A stretch of DNA of 64,000 nt, from the NCBI RefSeq assembly GCF_023701695.1, contig NZ_JAJOZC010000001.1:2356001-2420000 (forward strand), in the 5' to 3' direction. The notes beneath the pieces were generated by a model. That model saw only the letters and a list, made by a program, of their open reading frames with translations, searched no databases and had not been told where the DNA came from. Positions within the stretch are counted from its first letter, which is position 1. Each line of letters begins with the position of its first letter. The DNA comes from Streptomyces sp. RKAG290. Lineage in GTDB: Bacteria; Actinomycetota; Actinomycetes; Streptomycetales; Streptomycetaceae. Made by a program: the position numbers and the translations under genes. Below are positions 37,648-46,227 of this stretch, piece after piece.

Positions 37648-38010
37648 GTGAACCGGGATGCGGGAGTGCAACTGGTGAACGACCTGGTGGCGCGTGTCCC
37701 CGGGTACCAGGACCTCTACGCAGCACATGTGTTCAACGAGGACGCGGTGCTGCCGCACGTGTTCTTCTGGGACGTCACGCAGGAGACCGTGCGGTCCTAT
37801 CTGGGCGCCGATGCCGAGGCGCCGGACTGGCGCAGCACGCTGGAGTTCCTGGAGGAGCAGAGCGCACGGGGGATCGGCGAGATCGACGGGGTCGTCGTGA
37901 CCTCGTTCCTGGAGTATCTGCCGTTCCCCGGAAGGCCGGGGCACGACATCGTGAAGGAGCTCGGTCCTGTCATGGCCGCGAAGTTCGCGCGGGTCCGCCC
38001 CGCGGGATGA
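37648..38010 (+). CDS. Small hypothetical protein (DUF7674-like, possible immunity gene)
   Basis: This 120-residue protein (VNRDAGVQLVNDLVARVPGYQDLYAAHVFNEDAVLPHVFFWDVTQETVRSYL in outline) ends with EIDGVVVTSFLEYLPFPG ... DIVKELGPVMAAKF. It recalls small DUF7674-type proteins found in immunity arrays; this is a weak recollection. GTG 37648 has no good ribosome site. GTG 37675, eight bases after GGGAG, is an alternative that removes nine residues. It is the third co-directional small gene after toxin 1. Confidence 0.5.
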   Translation: MNRDAGVQLVNDLVARVPGYQDLYAAHVFNEDAVLPHVFFWDVTQETVRSYLGADAEAPDWRSTLEFLEEQSARGIGEIDGVVVTSFLEYLPFPGRPGHDIVKELGPVMAAKFARVRPAG

Positions 38011-38080
38011 GCCGACTCGCTCCGAAGCCCCCGACGGGGCTGCCGCCGCCGGTGCGCCCGGCACGGAGATAATCGGGCGT

Positions 38081-39288
38081 ATGTCCGCAGATCCTTCGCC
38101 ACACGCCACCCCCTCCCGGCCGGCCCCGCAGCCGTCGGACCGCAGGCCGGCCGGTGGACGCGTCGCCGCCGCCCTTGCCGCGGCCGCGCCGGCGCTCGGT
38201 GCCTACGCGGCCGTGCGGATCGTCGGGCTTGTCGTCTTCTGGGTGGCCGCCTCCGCCGCGAGGAAGGACGCCCTGCATCTGCTCAGCGAGCGCTGGGACT
38301 CGGTCTGGTACCAGCGGGTCGCCGAGCACGGCTATGGGTACACCGTCATCACCCTGGCGGATGGCGGCATCCACTCCGACCTGGCCTTCTTCCCGCTGCT
38401 GCCCGCGCTGGAGCGCGGCGTCGCGGAGGTGACCCCGCTCGGCCTCTCGGGCGCCGGGCTGCTGGTCGCCTGGGTGGCGGGCCTGCTCGCCGCCTGGGGG
38501 ATCTTCGCCGTCGGCGCGCGGCTGTACGGGCGCCGGGCCGGGGTGGTGCTGGCCGCGCTGTGGGGGGTGTACCCGACGGCGTTCGTCCAGTCGATGGCGT
38601 ACACCGAGACCCTGTTCACCGCACTCGCCGCCTGGTCGCTGTACGCGGTGCTGACCCGGCGCTGGATCGTGGCCGGCGCCCTGTGCGTACTCGCCGGGCT
38701 GACCCGCCCGTCCGCCGCCGCGCTCATCGCCGCCCTCGCGATCACCGCCGCCGCCACCCTCGTACGCGAGTACCGGGCAGGTGACACCGACGGCATCGTC
38801 CGCCGCAACGGCCGGATGCTGCTCGGGGTGGTCCTCGCGCCGCTGGGATGGCTCGCGTACGTGGTCTTCGTCGCGGTGCGCGAAGGCAGCCCGTTCGCCT
38901 ACTTCGACGTCCAGGCGCAGTGGGGCAACAGCATCGACGGAGGCGCGGCCCTCGCCTCGTTCATCCTCGGCCTCCCGCTGCCCGGTGCGCTCGGGCTGTG
39001 CGCGGCCCTGGCCGGCCTCGGATGGCTGGTGTACCTGTGCGTACGGCAGCGCCAGCCGCTTCCCGTACTCGTCTACGGCATCGCCGTCGTCGTCATCTCG
39101 CTGATCGGCTCCGGGTACTTCGGCTCCCGGCCCGGCTGGTGATGCCCGCGTTCCCGCTCCTGCTGCCGCCCGCCGTCGCACTGCTGCGGCTACGCTCCAC
39201 CGCCCGTACGGCGGGGATCCTCGCGGTACTCGCCGCTGCCTCGGCGGCCTACGGGGCGTGGACGCTGCTCGGCTCCGGCCCGCCGTGA
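38081..39288 (+). CDS. PIG-V-like membrane mannosyltransferase (frameshifted near the C-terminus as written)
   Basis: The intended product of about 402 residues has eight to ten membrane helices. The loop SERWDSVWYQRVAEHGYGY contains the RWD motif typical of PIG-V and polyprenyl-phosphate-dependent glycosyltransferases. As written the frame stops at 39142 after GYFGSRPGW. Adding one C at 39131-39133 continues it as RLVMPAFPLLLPPAVALLRL to a stop at 39288, giving the usual final helices. Such enzymes transfer mannose to proteins or lipids on the outer face of the membrane. It starts 70 bases after the small gene upstream and may be unrelated to the toxin cluster. Confidence 0.8.
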
Positions 39289-39290
39289 GT

Positions 39291-39335
39291 TGGGCCCGTG
39301 GGCCCACGCATTCGCGCCGCCCGGGTTGTTAGCGT
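39291..39335 (+). promoter_or_regulatory. Shared-type promoter of the lipoprotein gene
   Basis: The perfect palindrome TGGGCCC-GT-GGGCCCA (39291-39306) is followed after 23 bases by TAGCGT (39330-39335). The start codon lies 59 bases further on with an AGGAG site, so this transcript is not leaderless. Confidence 0.7.
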
Positions 39336-39394
39336 GCAGAGTCCGTATGCATGAGCGTCCGCGTCAGCGGTTCGCCGGTCAGGAGCGGTGAGAA

Positions 39395-40173
39395 ATGAAG
39401 GCACGTACGGCAGCCATGGCGGCCACCACAGCAGTGCTCTGCCTTGCGGCCGTCGCCTGCGGGCCTTCCGACGACAAGCCGGAGAAGGACGGCAAGGCGG
39501 CCGGCACGTCCGCGAAGCCGAGCACCGGGGCCACCTCGGACCCCGCCGCCAGTGACTCCGCCGCACCGGCACCCTCCGCCACGCCCTCCAGCAGCGGCAA
39601 GGTCCTCAGCAAGGCCGAACTGGCCAAGGCCGCCCTCACCACCGGCGAGGTGGCGCACTACGAAGTCACGCCGATGCAGGGCGGGGACGAGACGGGCACC
39701 GAGAAGTCCGAGAACGAGGCCTGCCGCCCCTGGTCGCCGTGATCAACGGCGCGCCCGAGCCCGCCCCGGCCGCCACCGTCTTCCGTACCGTCATGGACAA
39801 GTCCGAAGAGGGCAAGGACAGCCAGACCGTCGTCACCGAGATCCTCACCTCACACCCCGAGGACTCCGCGCAGCAGCTCATGCGCGGTGTGCGGGACGCG
39901 ATCCAGGCCTGCGCCGGCGGATTCCGTACGTCGAGCGAGGACGGCCCCTCCTCGTACACCGAGGTGAAGCAGCTGAACCTGCCCAGGGCGGGCCAAGAGA
40001 GCATCGCCTACCAGGTGACCGGGAGCATCGAGGGCGACAAGGTGCCGCTGGTCTTCCAGCTGGTGCGGACGGGTTCGACCGTCGTCACCTTCTACGTGGC
40101 CAACTTCCTCGACACGAAGACTCCGGAACTCCCGGCCGAGCTGGTCACCGCCCAGGCCGCGAAGCTGCCCTGA
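39395..40173 (+). CDS. Lipoprotein of the toxin regulon (frameshifted in the middle as written)
   Basis: The intended product of about 259 residues starts MKARTAAMAATTAVLCLAAVAC, a lipoprotein signal with the lipid-modified Cys in the AVACGPS context. A Ser/Ala/Pro/Lys-rich linker follows, then a soluble domain (SKAELAKAALTTGEVAHYEVTPM ... ACRPLVAVINGAPEP ... TVFRTVMDKSEEGKDSQTVVTEIL). As written the frame stops at 39742, and the remainder is open from 39739. One extra C at 39727-39730 joins them. It resembles the small Streptomyces lipoproteins with a sensor-like or PknH-like domain. The shared promoter links it to the Flp-headed toxins. Confidence 0.75.
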
Positions 40174-40197
40174 CCGGGGGCTGGAGCCCACGGCCCC

Positions 40198-40710
40198 TCA
40201 TACGGCGCCGAGTTCCACGGTGCGGGTGCGCCCGCCGCCGTTCAGCTTCAGCCAGTGCTGCTCGTCCGACCCGTTGCCGATCCTGATCCCGAACGTCCAG
40301 GCCGGATCGAGGAACAGGGTCTGCCCACCCTCGAAGTCGAGGGCGAGGCAGCTGCACACGGTGTCGTCGGTGCCCGGCGAGCGGTGGACGCGCAACTGCG
40401 TGCAGCGCAGTTCGTCGCGGCCGTCACCGAAGAGCTGCTCCCCGTACGAGGCGACGATCACCTCGTCCTCGGCCTCCGCGAGCAGGCCGATGTCCTCCCA
40501 GCCGACGCTCCGGACCACCGCGGCGTCCAGCCGGTCGTACGGGCCCACCGACTCGAACCTCAGCAGCCCCTCGTCCAGCCGCAGCCAGACGGCGAGCGGC
40601 TGCGGCCGGAACTCCGGCAGTTCGTCGTCCCGGTCGAGCCGGCCCGGGACGAGGACATCACGGACAGGGCGGTCACGCAGTGCCTGCTCGGCCTGCCACC
40701 AGCCACTCAT
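40198..40710 (-). CDS. Hypothetical protein downstream of toxin 2 (possible immunity protein)
   Basis: This 170-residue soluble protein begins MSGWWQAEQALRDRPVRDVLVPGRL after GGGAGG. Beta-rich segments (PLAVWLRLDEGLLRFESVGP, QTLFLDPAWTFGIRIGNG) suggest a compact barrel or Imm-like fold. It is the second gene after toxin 2 in the same direction, 49 bases past the DUF6188 gene. No family is recognised with confidence. Confidence 0.6.
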   Translation of the reverse strand: MSGWWQAEQALRDRPVRDVLVPGRLDRDDELPEFRPQPLAVWLRLDEGLLRFESVGPYDRLDAAVVRSVGWEDIGLLAEAEDEVIVASYGEQLFGDGRDELRCTQLRVHRSPGTDDTVCSCLALDFEGGQTLFLDPAWTFGIRIGNGSDEQHWLKLNGGGRTRTVELGAV

Positions 40711-40759
40711 GTCCGCACCTCCCGCTGCCACTCGGCCGGTCGTCGTCACCGCCTTGCCG

Positions 40760-41176
40760 TTACGCGGAATCGATACCGGGTTCCGTCAGCCGACCGACCC
40801 CCTGCTGCGACACCCAGGTGAACTCCCCCGGCCGGCACAGCTCGGCCCGTACACCGGGATCGGCACCGCGGACGGTCAGGTGATGGCCGGTACTGAACAC
40901 CAGACGCAACGAACCACTCCTGAAGGCGACGGCGGACAGCACCGTCGCGCCCTTCAGCACACCGACCTCCTCGGCCGGCAGGACAACCGGCTCGGGAGCG
41001 GTGGCCGGGCCGTGCGTGATCCGCACGGGTCCGACGACCGTGAGCAGGGTCCCACCGTCCAGGGTGAGGTCGAGTCGTGAGCCGTCCGTTGCGCCGGAGA
41101 CGGCCAGCACCGGTACGGATCTCAGACCGCGGAGGACCCAGCGGTCCGCGCTGCTGTCGATGGACGGTTCGCTCAC
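40760..41176 (-). CDS. DUF6188-like probable immunity protein for toxin 2
   Basis: This 138-residue protein (WVLRGLRSVPVLAVSGATDGSRLDLTLDGGTLLTVVGPVRI) fits the DUF6188 pattern, a small beta-rich family often seen next to polymorphic toxins. Its GTG start overlaps the toxin 2 stop (GTGA), so the pair is translationally coupled. The immunity role is inferred from position and size. Confidence 0.68.
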   Translation of the reverse strand: MSEPSIDSSADRWVLRGLRSVPVLAVSGATDGSRLDLTLDGGTLLTVVGPVRITHGPATAPEPVVLPAEEVGVLKGATVLSAVAFRSGSLRLVFSTGHHLTVRGADPGVRAELCRPGEFTWVSQQGVGRLTEPGIDSA

Positions 41177-42639
41177 GGTTCCTCCGGAAGATGATCGAAG
41201 ATGTTACCGATGCTGTCACCGGGGGAGCCGTCGGGCATCTGCGGGTAGACCTCGCCGGTCTTCGGGTCGATGAGCATGTCCGGATTCCGGTTGGCGCCGT
41301 TGCCGCGCCAGCCACCCTGGGCCTTCACCTTGTGGATGGCCTCCTTGATCTGCTTGACCGTGTATCCGGTCTTCTGCGACAGGGCGTTCGGCTTGGACAC
41401 CATCTCGCAGGGGTCGTCGTTGTGGACGAGTACCGACGTACCGCCGGCGACCACGTAGTAGGTGTGGATGCCGTTGACGGTGAGGTCGTGGGTGGTCCGG
41501 CGCTGGGTGTAGCGGGAGACGGCGGCGACGGCGAGTACGGAGCCGTCGGGGGTCCGGAGCTTCATGCCGGGGGTGATGTCGCCCGCGTCGGCCCAGCGTC
41601 GCTCGCCGCTCACCCAGAAGGGGTGGGTGTCCGTCGCGGTGATCACCGCGGGGCCGCCGCGGGTGCGGAAGACCAGCCGGGTGAAGTCCTTATCGTCGTA
41701 CGTGGTGATGGCCTGGTCGACGCGCCGCGCCTGGGTCAGGCCGCTGTCCGGGTCGGTGGCCTCAACCAGGTCACCGACCCGGACGGCCTCGATGGAGACC
41801 GTACGTCCGTCGGCGAACAAGACCTGGGTACCGGGCAGGAAGCTGTGCTTGACCGGGCAGTTCGGCTTTTCGGGTTTGTCCTTCTTCGGCGGGTCCTTCT
41901 TCTCGCCGTCGACTTTCTTGTCGGCCTTCTCCAGGGCCTCTTCGGCTTCCTTGACCTTCTTGCGGCTCTTGAGGAGTCCCTTGAGGCCGTCGTAGAGGTC
42001 GGTGCCGTGTTTCTTGAGGGCCTGGATGAGTTTGTAGGCCTTCTTCCACTTCCAGGGCGCCCCGTACTTCGCGCCGAGTTTCCCGACCGCGCCGCCGATG
42101 AGGCTGAGCAGGATGTTGATCAGGGTTTCGGTGCAGGCGCCCATGTCGCCCTTGGTGATGCAGTCCAGCGCGTCGGTGATGCCCAGCTCGTCGGCGAGGA
42201 TCTTCGCGAGTTCCTTCGCGGCCTCGATCGCCTTGTCCCCGTTGGACTTCTCGTCCTTCTGCGCGTCCTGAAGGTCCTTCAGCGCCTTGTCGTACTCCAC
42301 CTGCGCCGGAGACTTCGGTGAACCGTCGGCGTTCTTGTCCGACGCCGGATCACCGTTGCCCGGACTGTTCGAACCGTCCTGCGCCCCGGCGTTGCTGTCA
42401 CCGCCACAGTTCCCGCCACCGGAGATACGGCAGACCTGCACACCGATCTTCTCCGACAGATCCGCACCGATCCCCGTCGCGACCAACGCCCCGACGACCG
42501 CCACCACCACCAGGACCAGACCCAGATACTCCAGCGCACCCTGACCCCGGTCACGCCGCCCACCAGGACCACGACGCCGCCCCGGCCCCGCAACCCCAGC
42601 AACCGCACATCCGTCCGCGGCACGGACCTCCGTGACCAC
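41173..42639 (-). CDS. Flp-pilin-headed polymorphic toxin 2 (pretoxin Hint domain, toxin-33-like tip)
   Basis: A protein of about 488 residues as read from GTG 42639. The head (DRGQGALEYLGL plus helix) and spacer are nearly identical to toxin 1. The Hint domain (C261 to H406-N407) has diverged in patches (LPGTQVLFADG, TTYDDKDFTRLVFRTRGG), but its last third is again alike. The tip of about 80 residues (LSQKTGYTVKQIKEAIHKVKAQGGWRGNG ... NPDMLIDPKTGEVYPQMPDG ... IGNIFDHLPEE) recalls what is annotated as polymorphic toxin type 33. That name is from memory. The same missing base as in toxin 1 is suspected at 42580-42583, in which case the start is ATG 42677. Confidence 0.8.
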   Translation of the reverse strand: MVTEVRAADGCAVAGVAGPGRRRGPGGRRDRGQGALEYLGLVLVVVAVVGALVATGIGADLSEKIGVQVCRISGGGNCGGDSNAGAQDGSNSPGNGDPASDKNADGSPKSPAQVEYDKALKDLQDAQKDEKSNGDKAIEAAKELAKILADELGITDALDCITKGDMGACTETLINILLSLIGGAVGKLGAKYGAPWKWKKAYKLIQALKKHGTDLYDGLKGLLKSRKKVKEAEEALEKADKKVDGEKKDPPKKDKPEKPNCPVKHSFLPGTQVLFADGRTVSIEAVRVGDLVEATDPDSGLTQARRVDQAITTYDDKDFTRLVFRTRGGPAVITATDTHPFWVSGERRWADAGDITPGMKLRTPDGSVLAVAAVSRYTQRRTTHDLTVNGIHTYYVVAGGTSVLVHNDDPCEMVSKPNALSQKTGYTVKQIKEAIHKVKAQGGWRGNGANRNPDMLIDPKTGEVYPQMPDGSPGDSIGNIFDHLPEEP

Positions 42640-42677
42640 CGACGAACTCGACGACGCAATTCCCCCACCCGTGACAT
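41878..42677 (-). repeat. 800-bp near-identical inverted repeat, copy 2 (toxin head)
   Basis: Reverse-complement partner of 34858-35657. Differences I can count are four substitutions, for example GTCCTGG here against GTCCGGG in copy 1. The two copies face each other about 6.2 kb apart. Confidence 0.9.
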
Positions 42678-42683
42678 ACAACG

Positions 42684-42728
42684 ACGTTAACCACCAAGGC
42701 ATCCGGGCGTCTTGGGCCCCCGGACCCA
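42684..42728 (-). promoter_or_regulatory. Shared-type promoter of toxin gene 2
   Basis: On the minus strand TGGGTCC-GG-GGGCCCA (42728-42713) is followed after 23 bases by TAACGT (42689-42684) and, six bases later, ATG 42677. This is the same geometry as toxin gene 1, although the bases between box and -10 are unrelated. Confidence 0.7.
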
Positions 42729-42801
42729 ACCTGACCGAACGCCGGAAGCAGCTGGAGCCGGCGCCGGGACCGGTGTCCGGTGTCCCACTTGGGCCCGGCA
42801 T

Positions 42802-42845
42802 TGGGGCCAAGGGCCCAGGTCAGGCAGCGTCTCCAGCCGTACGCT
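42802..42845 (+). promoter_or_regulatory. Shared-type promoter of the Flp-headed protein gene
   Basis: TGGGGCC-AA-GGGCCCA (42802-42817) is followed after 22 bases by TACGCT (42840-42845). An extra half-site TGGGCCC lies at 42790-42796. The start GTG 42911 has its own strong ribosome site. Confidence 0.65.
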
Positions 42846-42910
42846 CACGCCGTACCCGGGGTCAGACAGCGCGGGGCAGGCAGGTGAGCGAGCTTCGGAG
42901 AGGGAGAACC

Positions 42911-44928
42911 GTGAGTGGTGGCAGCGGCTGGGGAAGCGGGGGCACGGGCCACATATCCCCGGGCGCGGTCCCGGCGGAGCAGGCAGCGGTGGGAGATCCG
43001 CCGGGGGCGGCGGCGGTTGGTTCCTCCCGCTGACCCGTAGCTGGGCCGCCGGCGCCGTCGTCTACCTCGTCGCCGGGTATCTGATCTCGCGCGGGCTCAT
43101 CGAGACGCTGGCCACCGACGAACGGCTGGAGGTCTTCACCTGGCGCCTCGCCCTGGTGCATGTGCCCGCCATCATCACCACCGTGGTCACGGTGCTGGCC
43201 GCGGCGCGTGTCCTGCCGGACGAGCAGCGTGTGTCCCGCCCGCTGTACCTGCTGGCCTCGCTCGGCGTGCCGGTGGTGGCGCTCGGCTACGGGTACGCGG
43301 TGTCGTGGCAGGTCGTGGGCGCCGAGGGCATGCTGATGCCCGTCGTCGCGCTGGTGACCGGCTCGGCCGTGGGGCTGGCCGTCGACCGGCTGATGGAGGA
43401 CGACGGTACGCAGCCCTCCTCCCCGGCCGGTGGCTCGTACTCCTGGCGCGACAGCGGTGCCACCGCCATGGAGTACCTCGGGGTGATCATCCTCGTCGTG
43501 ACGATGGTCGGCGGCATGGCCATGGCGGGGGTCGGCGGCAGCATCGGGGACCGGGTCCGGTGCGCGATCAGCTCCCTCGGCGGCGGCAGCGCCGGCTGTG
43601 CCAAGGGCGGGGACCCGACCGCGAAGCCGAAGACGGACGCCGACTACGAGCCCAAGCTCTGCCAGATCTCCAGCGTCTCCGACACGGTCGGCGACAAGGT
43701 GAAGATCGGCTGGTTCGAGTGGGGCAACGAGTACGGCTTCCAGCAGAAGGTCAGCCAGGCCAACACGGACGTGAACGAGGACGGCAAGGTCGACGGGAAC
43801 GACAAGCTGGTCTACATGACGTTCACCGACGCCGCCTCGGTCGGAGTGAACGCCTCCACCCCCGGCGTGAAGCTCGGCAAGCTCGGCAAGGCGGATGTGG
43901 ACGTCGGCGGCGGCGTCAAGATCACCAACGGTGACACCTGGGTCTTCAAGAGCGAGGACGACGCCAAGAAGATGCGGGACGACATCGAGGAAATGAAGAT
44001 GTGGGAGACCTCGACCAAGTACAGCGGCGGCTACGGCGGCGGCTGGTACTCGGCCACGAAGTGGGCCGACAAGAAGGAGGACGTCGAGAAGCAGATCGGT
44101 GACAAGAAGATCTCCTACTCGACCGTCGGCCTCAACGTGTACGCGGACGGCGGCCTGTCCATCAGCGCGGGTGACGAGGCCAAGCTCGGTGCCAAGCTCG
44201 GCGGCAAGGCCAAGTTCTCCCCCGACGTGACCGTCACCAAGGACGACGTCAACGGCAACGAGTCGTACACCTACACCGCCAAGCTGGAGATCGAGGGGAA
44301 GGTCGGCGGCACGGCGGGACCGCTCGGCGGCACCGCCGGTGCGAAGGACAGCCGGACCGGGGCCGTCACCGTCACCCGCGACCAGAAGACCGGCAAGATC
44401 GTCCGGATCGACATGACCCAGACCGTCGAGACCGGCTCGACGTCCGACAAGGGCGAGGCGGGCAAGGACAACGGCGAGAAGGGCAAGGACAAGCGCGGCG
44501 GCAAGGTCAGCGGCACCGACTCCTCCGGCGAGACCGGCATCGAGGTCAAGACGAACTCGGTCGTCTTCGGCAAGGACACGGACAAGGCCACCGAGGACAA
44601 GCGGGCCGTCGCCGAGCAGTGGCTGGACGGGTCCGGCAACAACACCGCCCCGTTCGAGTACATGTTTGGCGACCACTCACTGGAGAAGAAGCCCACCGGC
44701 GGCGACCCCTTCGACCAGATGATGTTCCAGGACGGTCTGTCGAGCAGCATGCAGTACCACGGTGAGACGGACGCCCAGGAATTCGGCTTCGAGGTCTCGC
44801 TGGGCATGAGCCTCGGCTTCTCCATCTCGGACGAGCACAAGAAGGAGACACTGACCGACGCACAGTTCCTCGGGGCTCCGAAGGGCGACGCCCGCTCGTT
44901 CCTCCCGTACAGCTACTGCGCGAAGTAG
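42911..44928 (+). CDS. Flp-headed large membrane-exported protein without recognised tip (frameshifted near the N-terminus as written)
   Basis: The intended product of about 672 residues starts at GTG 42911 after GGAGAGGGAGAA and reads VSGGSGWGSGGTGHIS. One extra C at 42957-42960 then joins it to the long frame GRGPGGAGSGGRSAGGGGGW. About four membrane helices follow (for example AAGAVVYLVAGYLISRGL), and then an internal Flp signal, DSGATAMEYLGVIILVV, with Glu at corrected residue 188. The exported part (about 480 residues) is rich in Gly, Lys, Asp and Thr, with beta-type repeats (VGLNVYADGGLSISAGDEAKLGAKLGGKAKF, in part) and ends in Cys-Ala-Lys. I recognise no domain. It may be a carrier, a structural part of the system or a toxin with a new tip. 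Confidence 0.7.
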
Positions 44929-44961
44929 GCCCGGACACGCATGACGAAGAGGCGGCAGACG

Positions 44962-45552
44962 ATGACGACGATGACGACCAAGAGGTCCCGGGCAGCCGGC
45001 GCGGCCGCAGCCGCCGCCATCGGCCTGACCCTGCTCACCGGCTGCGGCGGCAGTGACGCGGCGGCCGTCCCGGACGGCTGGGGCACCCTCGACACGAAGA
45101 GCCTGTCCGTCGGCTACCCCGAGGAAAAGGGCTACAAGGAGCAGTCGGCGGCCGACCGGAGCAAGGGCAACGCCGCCGTCGCGCTCAAGGAGGAGTCGGG
45201 GCTGCGCACGGGCATGGTCTCGGTGCAGCTCGCCTTCGCCACGGGTGTCGACGACGCGGACGAGGCGGCTGCGGCGGCGGGCGCCGGCATCGGGCTCGGC
45301 ACGACCCGCAAGGGCACCGCCGACGTGCGGCTCAAGGGCGAGGAGAGTGCGCGGGAGGCGCGTCGGATCGACTACGAGTTCACCTCGACCGGCAAGGAGC
45401 GGACGCCGGAGCAGGGCACCCGGATGACGGGCGTGGTGGTGGCGGGGGTCGACTCGAAGGACGTGCCGTTCGCCGTCCGGATCAATGCGGTGAAGGGCTC
45501 GCTGAGCAAGGACGACCTGGACTCGTTCGTCGGGTCGATCACGGTGAAGTAG
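44962..45552 (+). CDS. Lipoprotein downstream of the Flp-headed protein
   Basis: This 196-residue protein has a lipoprotein signal (KRSRAAGAAAAAAIGLTLLTGC, with the lipobox LLTGC). A domain follows (WGTLDTKSLSVGYPEEKGYKEQ ... GMVSVQLAFATGVDDADEA ... DVPFAVRINAVKGSLSKDDLDSFVGSITV) similar in style to surface lipoproteins of unknown function in Streptomyces. ATG 44962 is preferred to ATG 44941 because GAGGCGG lies ten bases before it. It follows the Flp-headed gene by 33 bases in what looks like one operon. Confidence 0.75.
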   Translation: MTTMTTKRSRAAGAAAAAAIGLTLLTGCGGSDAAAVPDGWGTLDTKSLSVGYPEEKGYKEQSAADRSKGNAAVALKEESGLRTGMVSVQLAFATGVDDADEAAAAAGAGIGLGTTRKGTADVRLKGEESAREARRIDYEFTSTGKERTPEQGTRMTGVVVAGVDSKDVPFAVRINAVKGSLSKDDLDSFVGSITVK

Positions 45553-45582
45553 CGTCGCCGGCCGGCGGGCGGTCGGCGACGC
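45552..45582 (+). terminator. Hairpin terminator of the Flp-headed/lipoprotein operon
   Basis: A 9-bp stem (GCGTCGCCG) with a 13-base loop starts at the stop codon of the lipoprotein gene. Confidence 0.55.
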
Positions 45583-45671
45583 GTCGGTGCGTTGCCGGGC
45601 GGCTGCCGGGCCGTCGTCGACGCCTTGTCGAGTTGTGCAGTTGTCGAGCAGTCGTTTCGGAGCGTGCGTAC

Positions 45672-46121
45672 ATGCAGATTCTGCCCGGCGGGACAGCGAC
45701 CTTCCTGCTGCTGTTCGGCCTCTTCCTCGGCGCCTTCGCCGTGCGCTCCGCGCTGCGTCTGAACCGCGTGCTGCACCTGGTCCGGCACGGCGAACACGCC
45801 GAGGGCCGGTGCGCGGACCGGCGCACGGTGGACCGGGGGCCGGGCATGGAGCGCAGCTACGCCACCGAGTACGTCTTCGCGTTCCGCACCCGCGACGGCC
45901 GCGACATCGAGTTCACCGACCATGCCCCCGGCCCGTTCGGCTTCGAGGTCGGCGCACCGGTCCGTGTCTCGTACGACCCGTCGGCACCGGGGAAGCGTGC
46001 CACGGTGGCCGGGCGCGGGGCGTGGGGGCCGGTGGTGATGCCGGCGGTGTTCGCGGGGGTGCTGGGGGTGTTCGCGGTGGGGCTCGTCCTCGGCTTCCTG
46101 GCGATGCGTGGGTGGGTCTGA
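45672..46121 (+). CDS. DUF3592 membrane protein
   Basis: This 149-residue protein has a helix at each end (residues about 8-25, TATFLLLFGLFLGAFAVR, and about 118-142, VMPAVFAGVLGVFAVGLVLGFLAM). The intervening soluble domain (AEGRCADRRTVDRGPG ... YVFAFRTRDGRDIEFTDH ... PVRVSYDPSAPGKRATV) is the DUF3592 pattern. The function is unknown. ATG 45672 follows GGAGCG. It could read through from the upstream operon despite the hairpin. Confidence 0.78.
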   Translation: MQILPGGTATFLLLFGLFLGAFAVRSALRLNRVLHLVRHGEHAEGRCADRRTVDRGPGMERSYATEYVFAFRTRDGRDIEFTDHAPGPFGFEVGAPVRVSYDPSAPGKRATVAGRGAWGPVVMPAVFAGVLGVFAVGLVLGFLAMRGWV

Positions 46122-46227
46122 GGTCCGTCCGGCACCTCCGCGGGAGTGTCCTGACCACCCGGGCAGCGGGAGCGTATCGAGACCGCGATCACCCACGCGG
46201 GTCCATGACAGCCCTTACTGTGATCGG

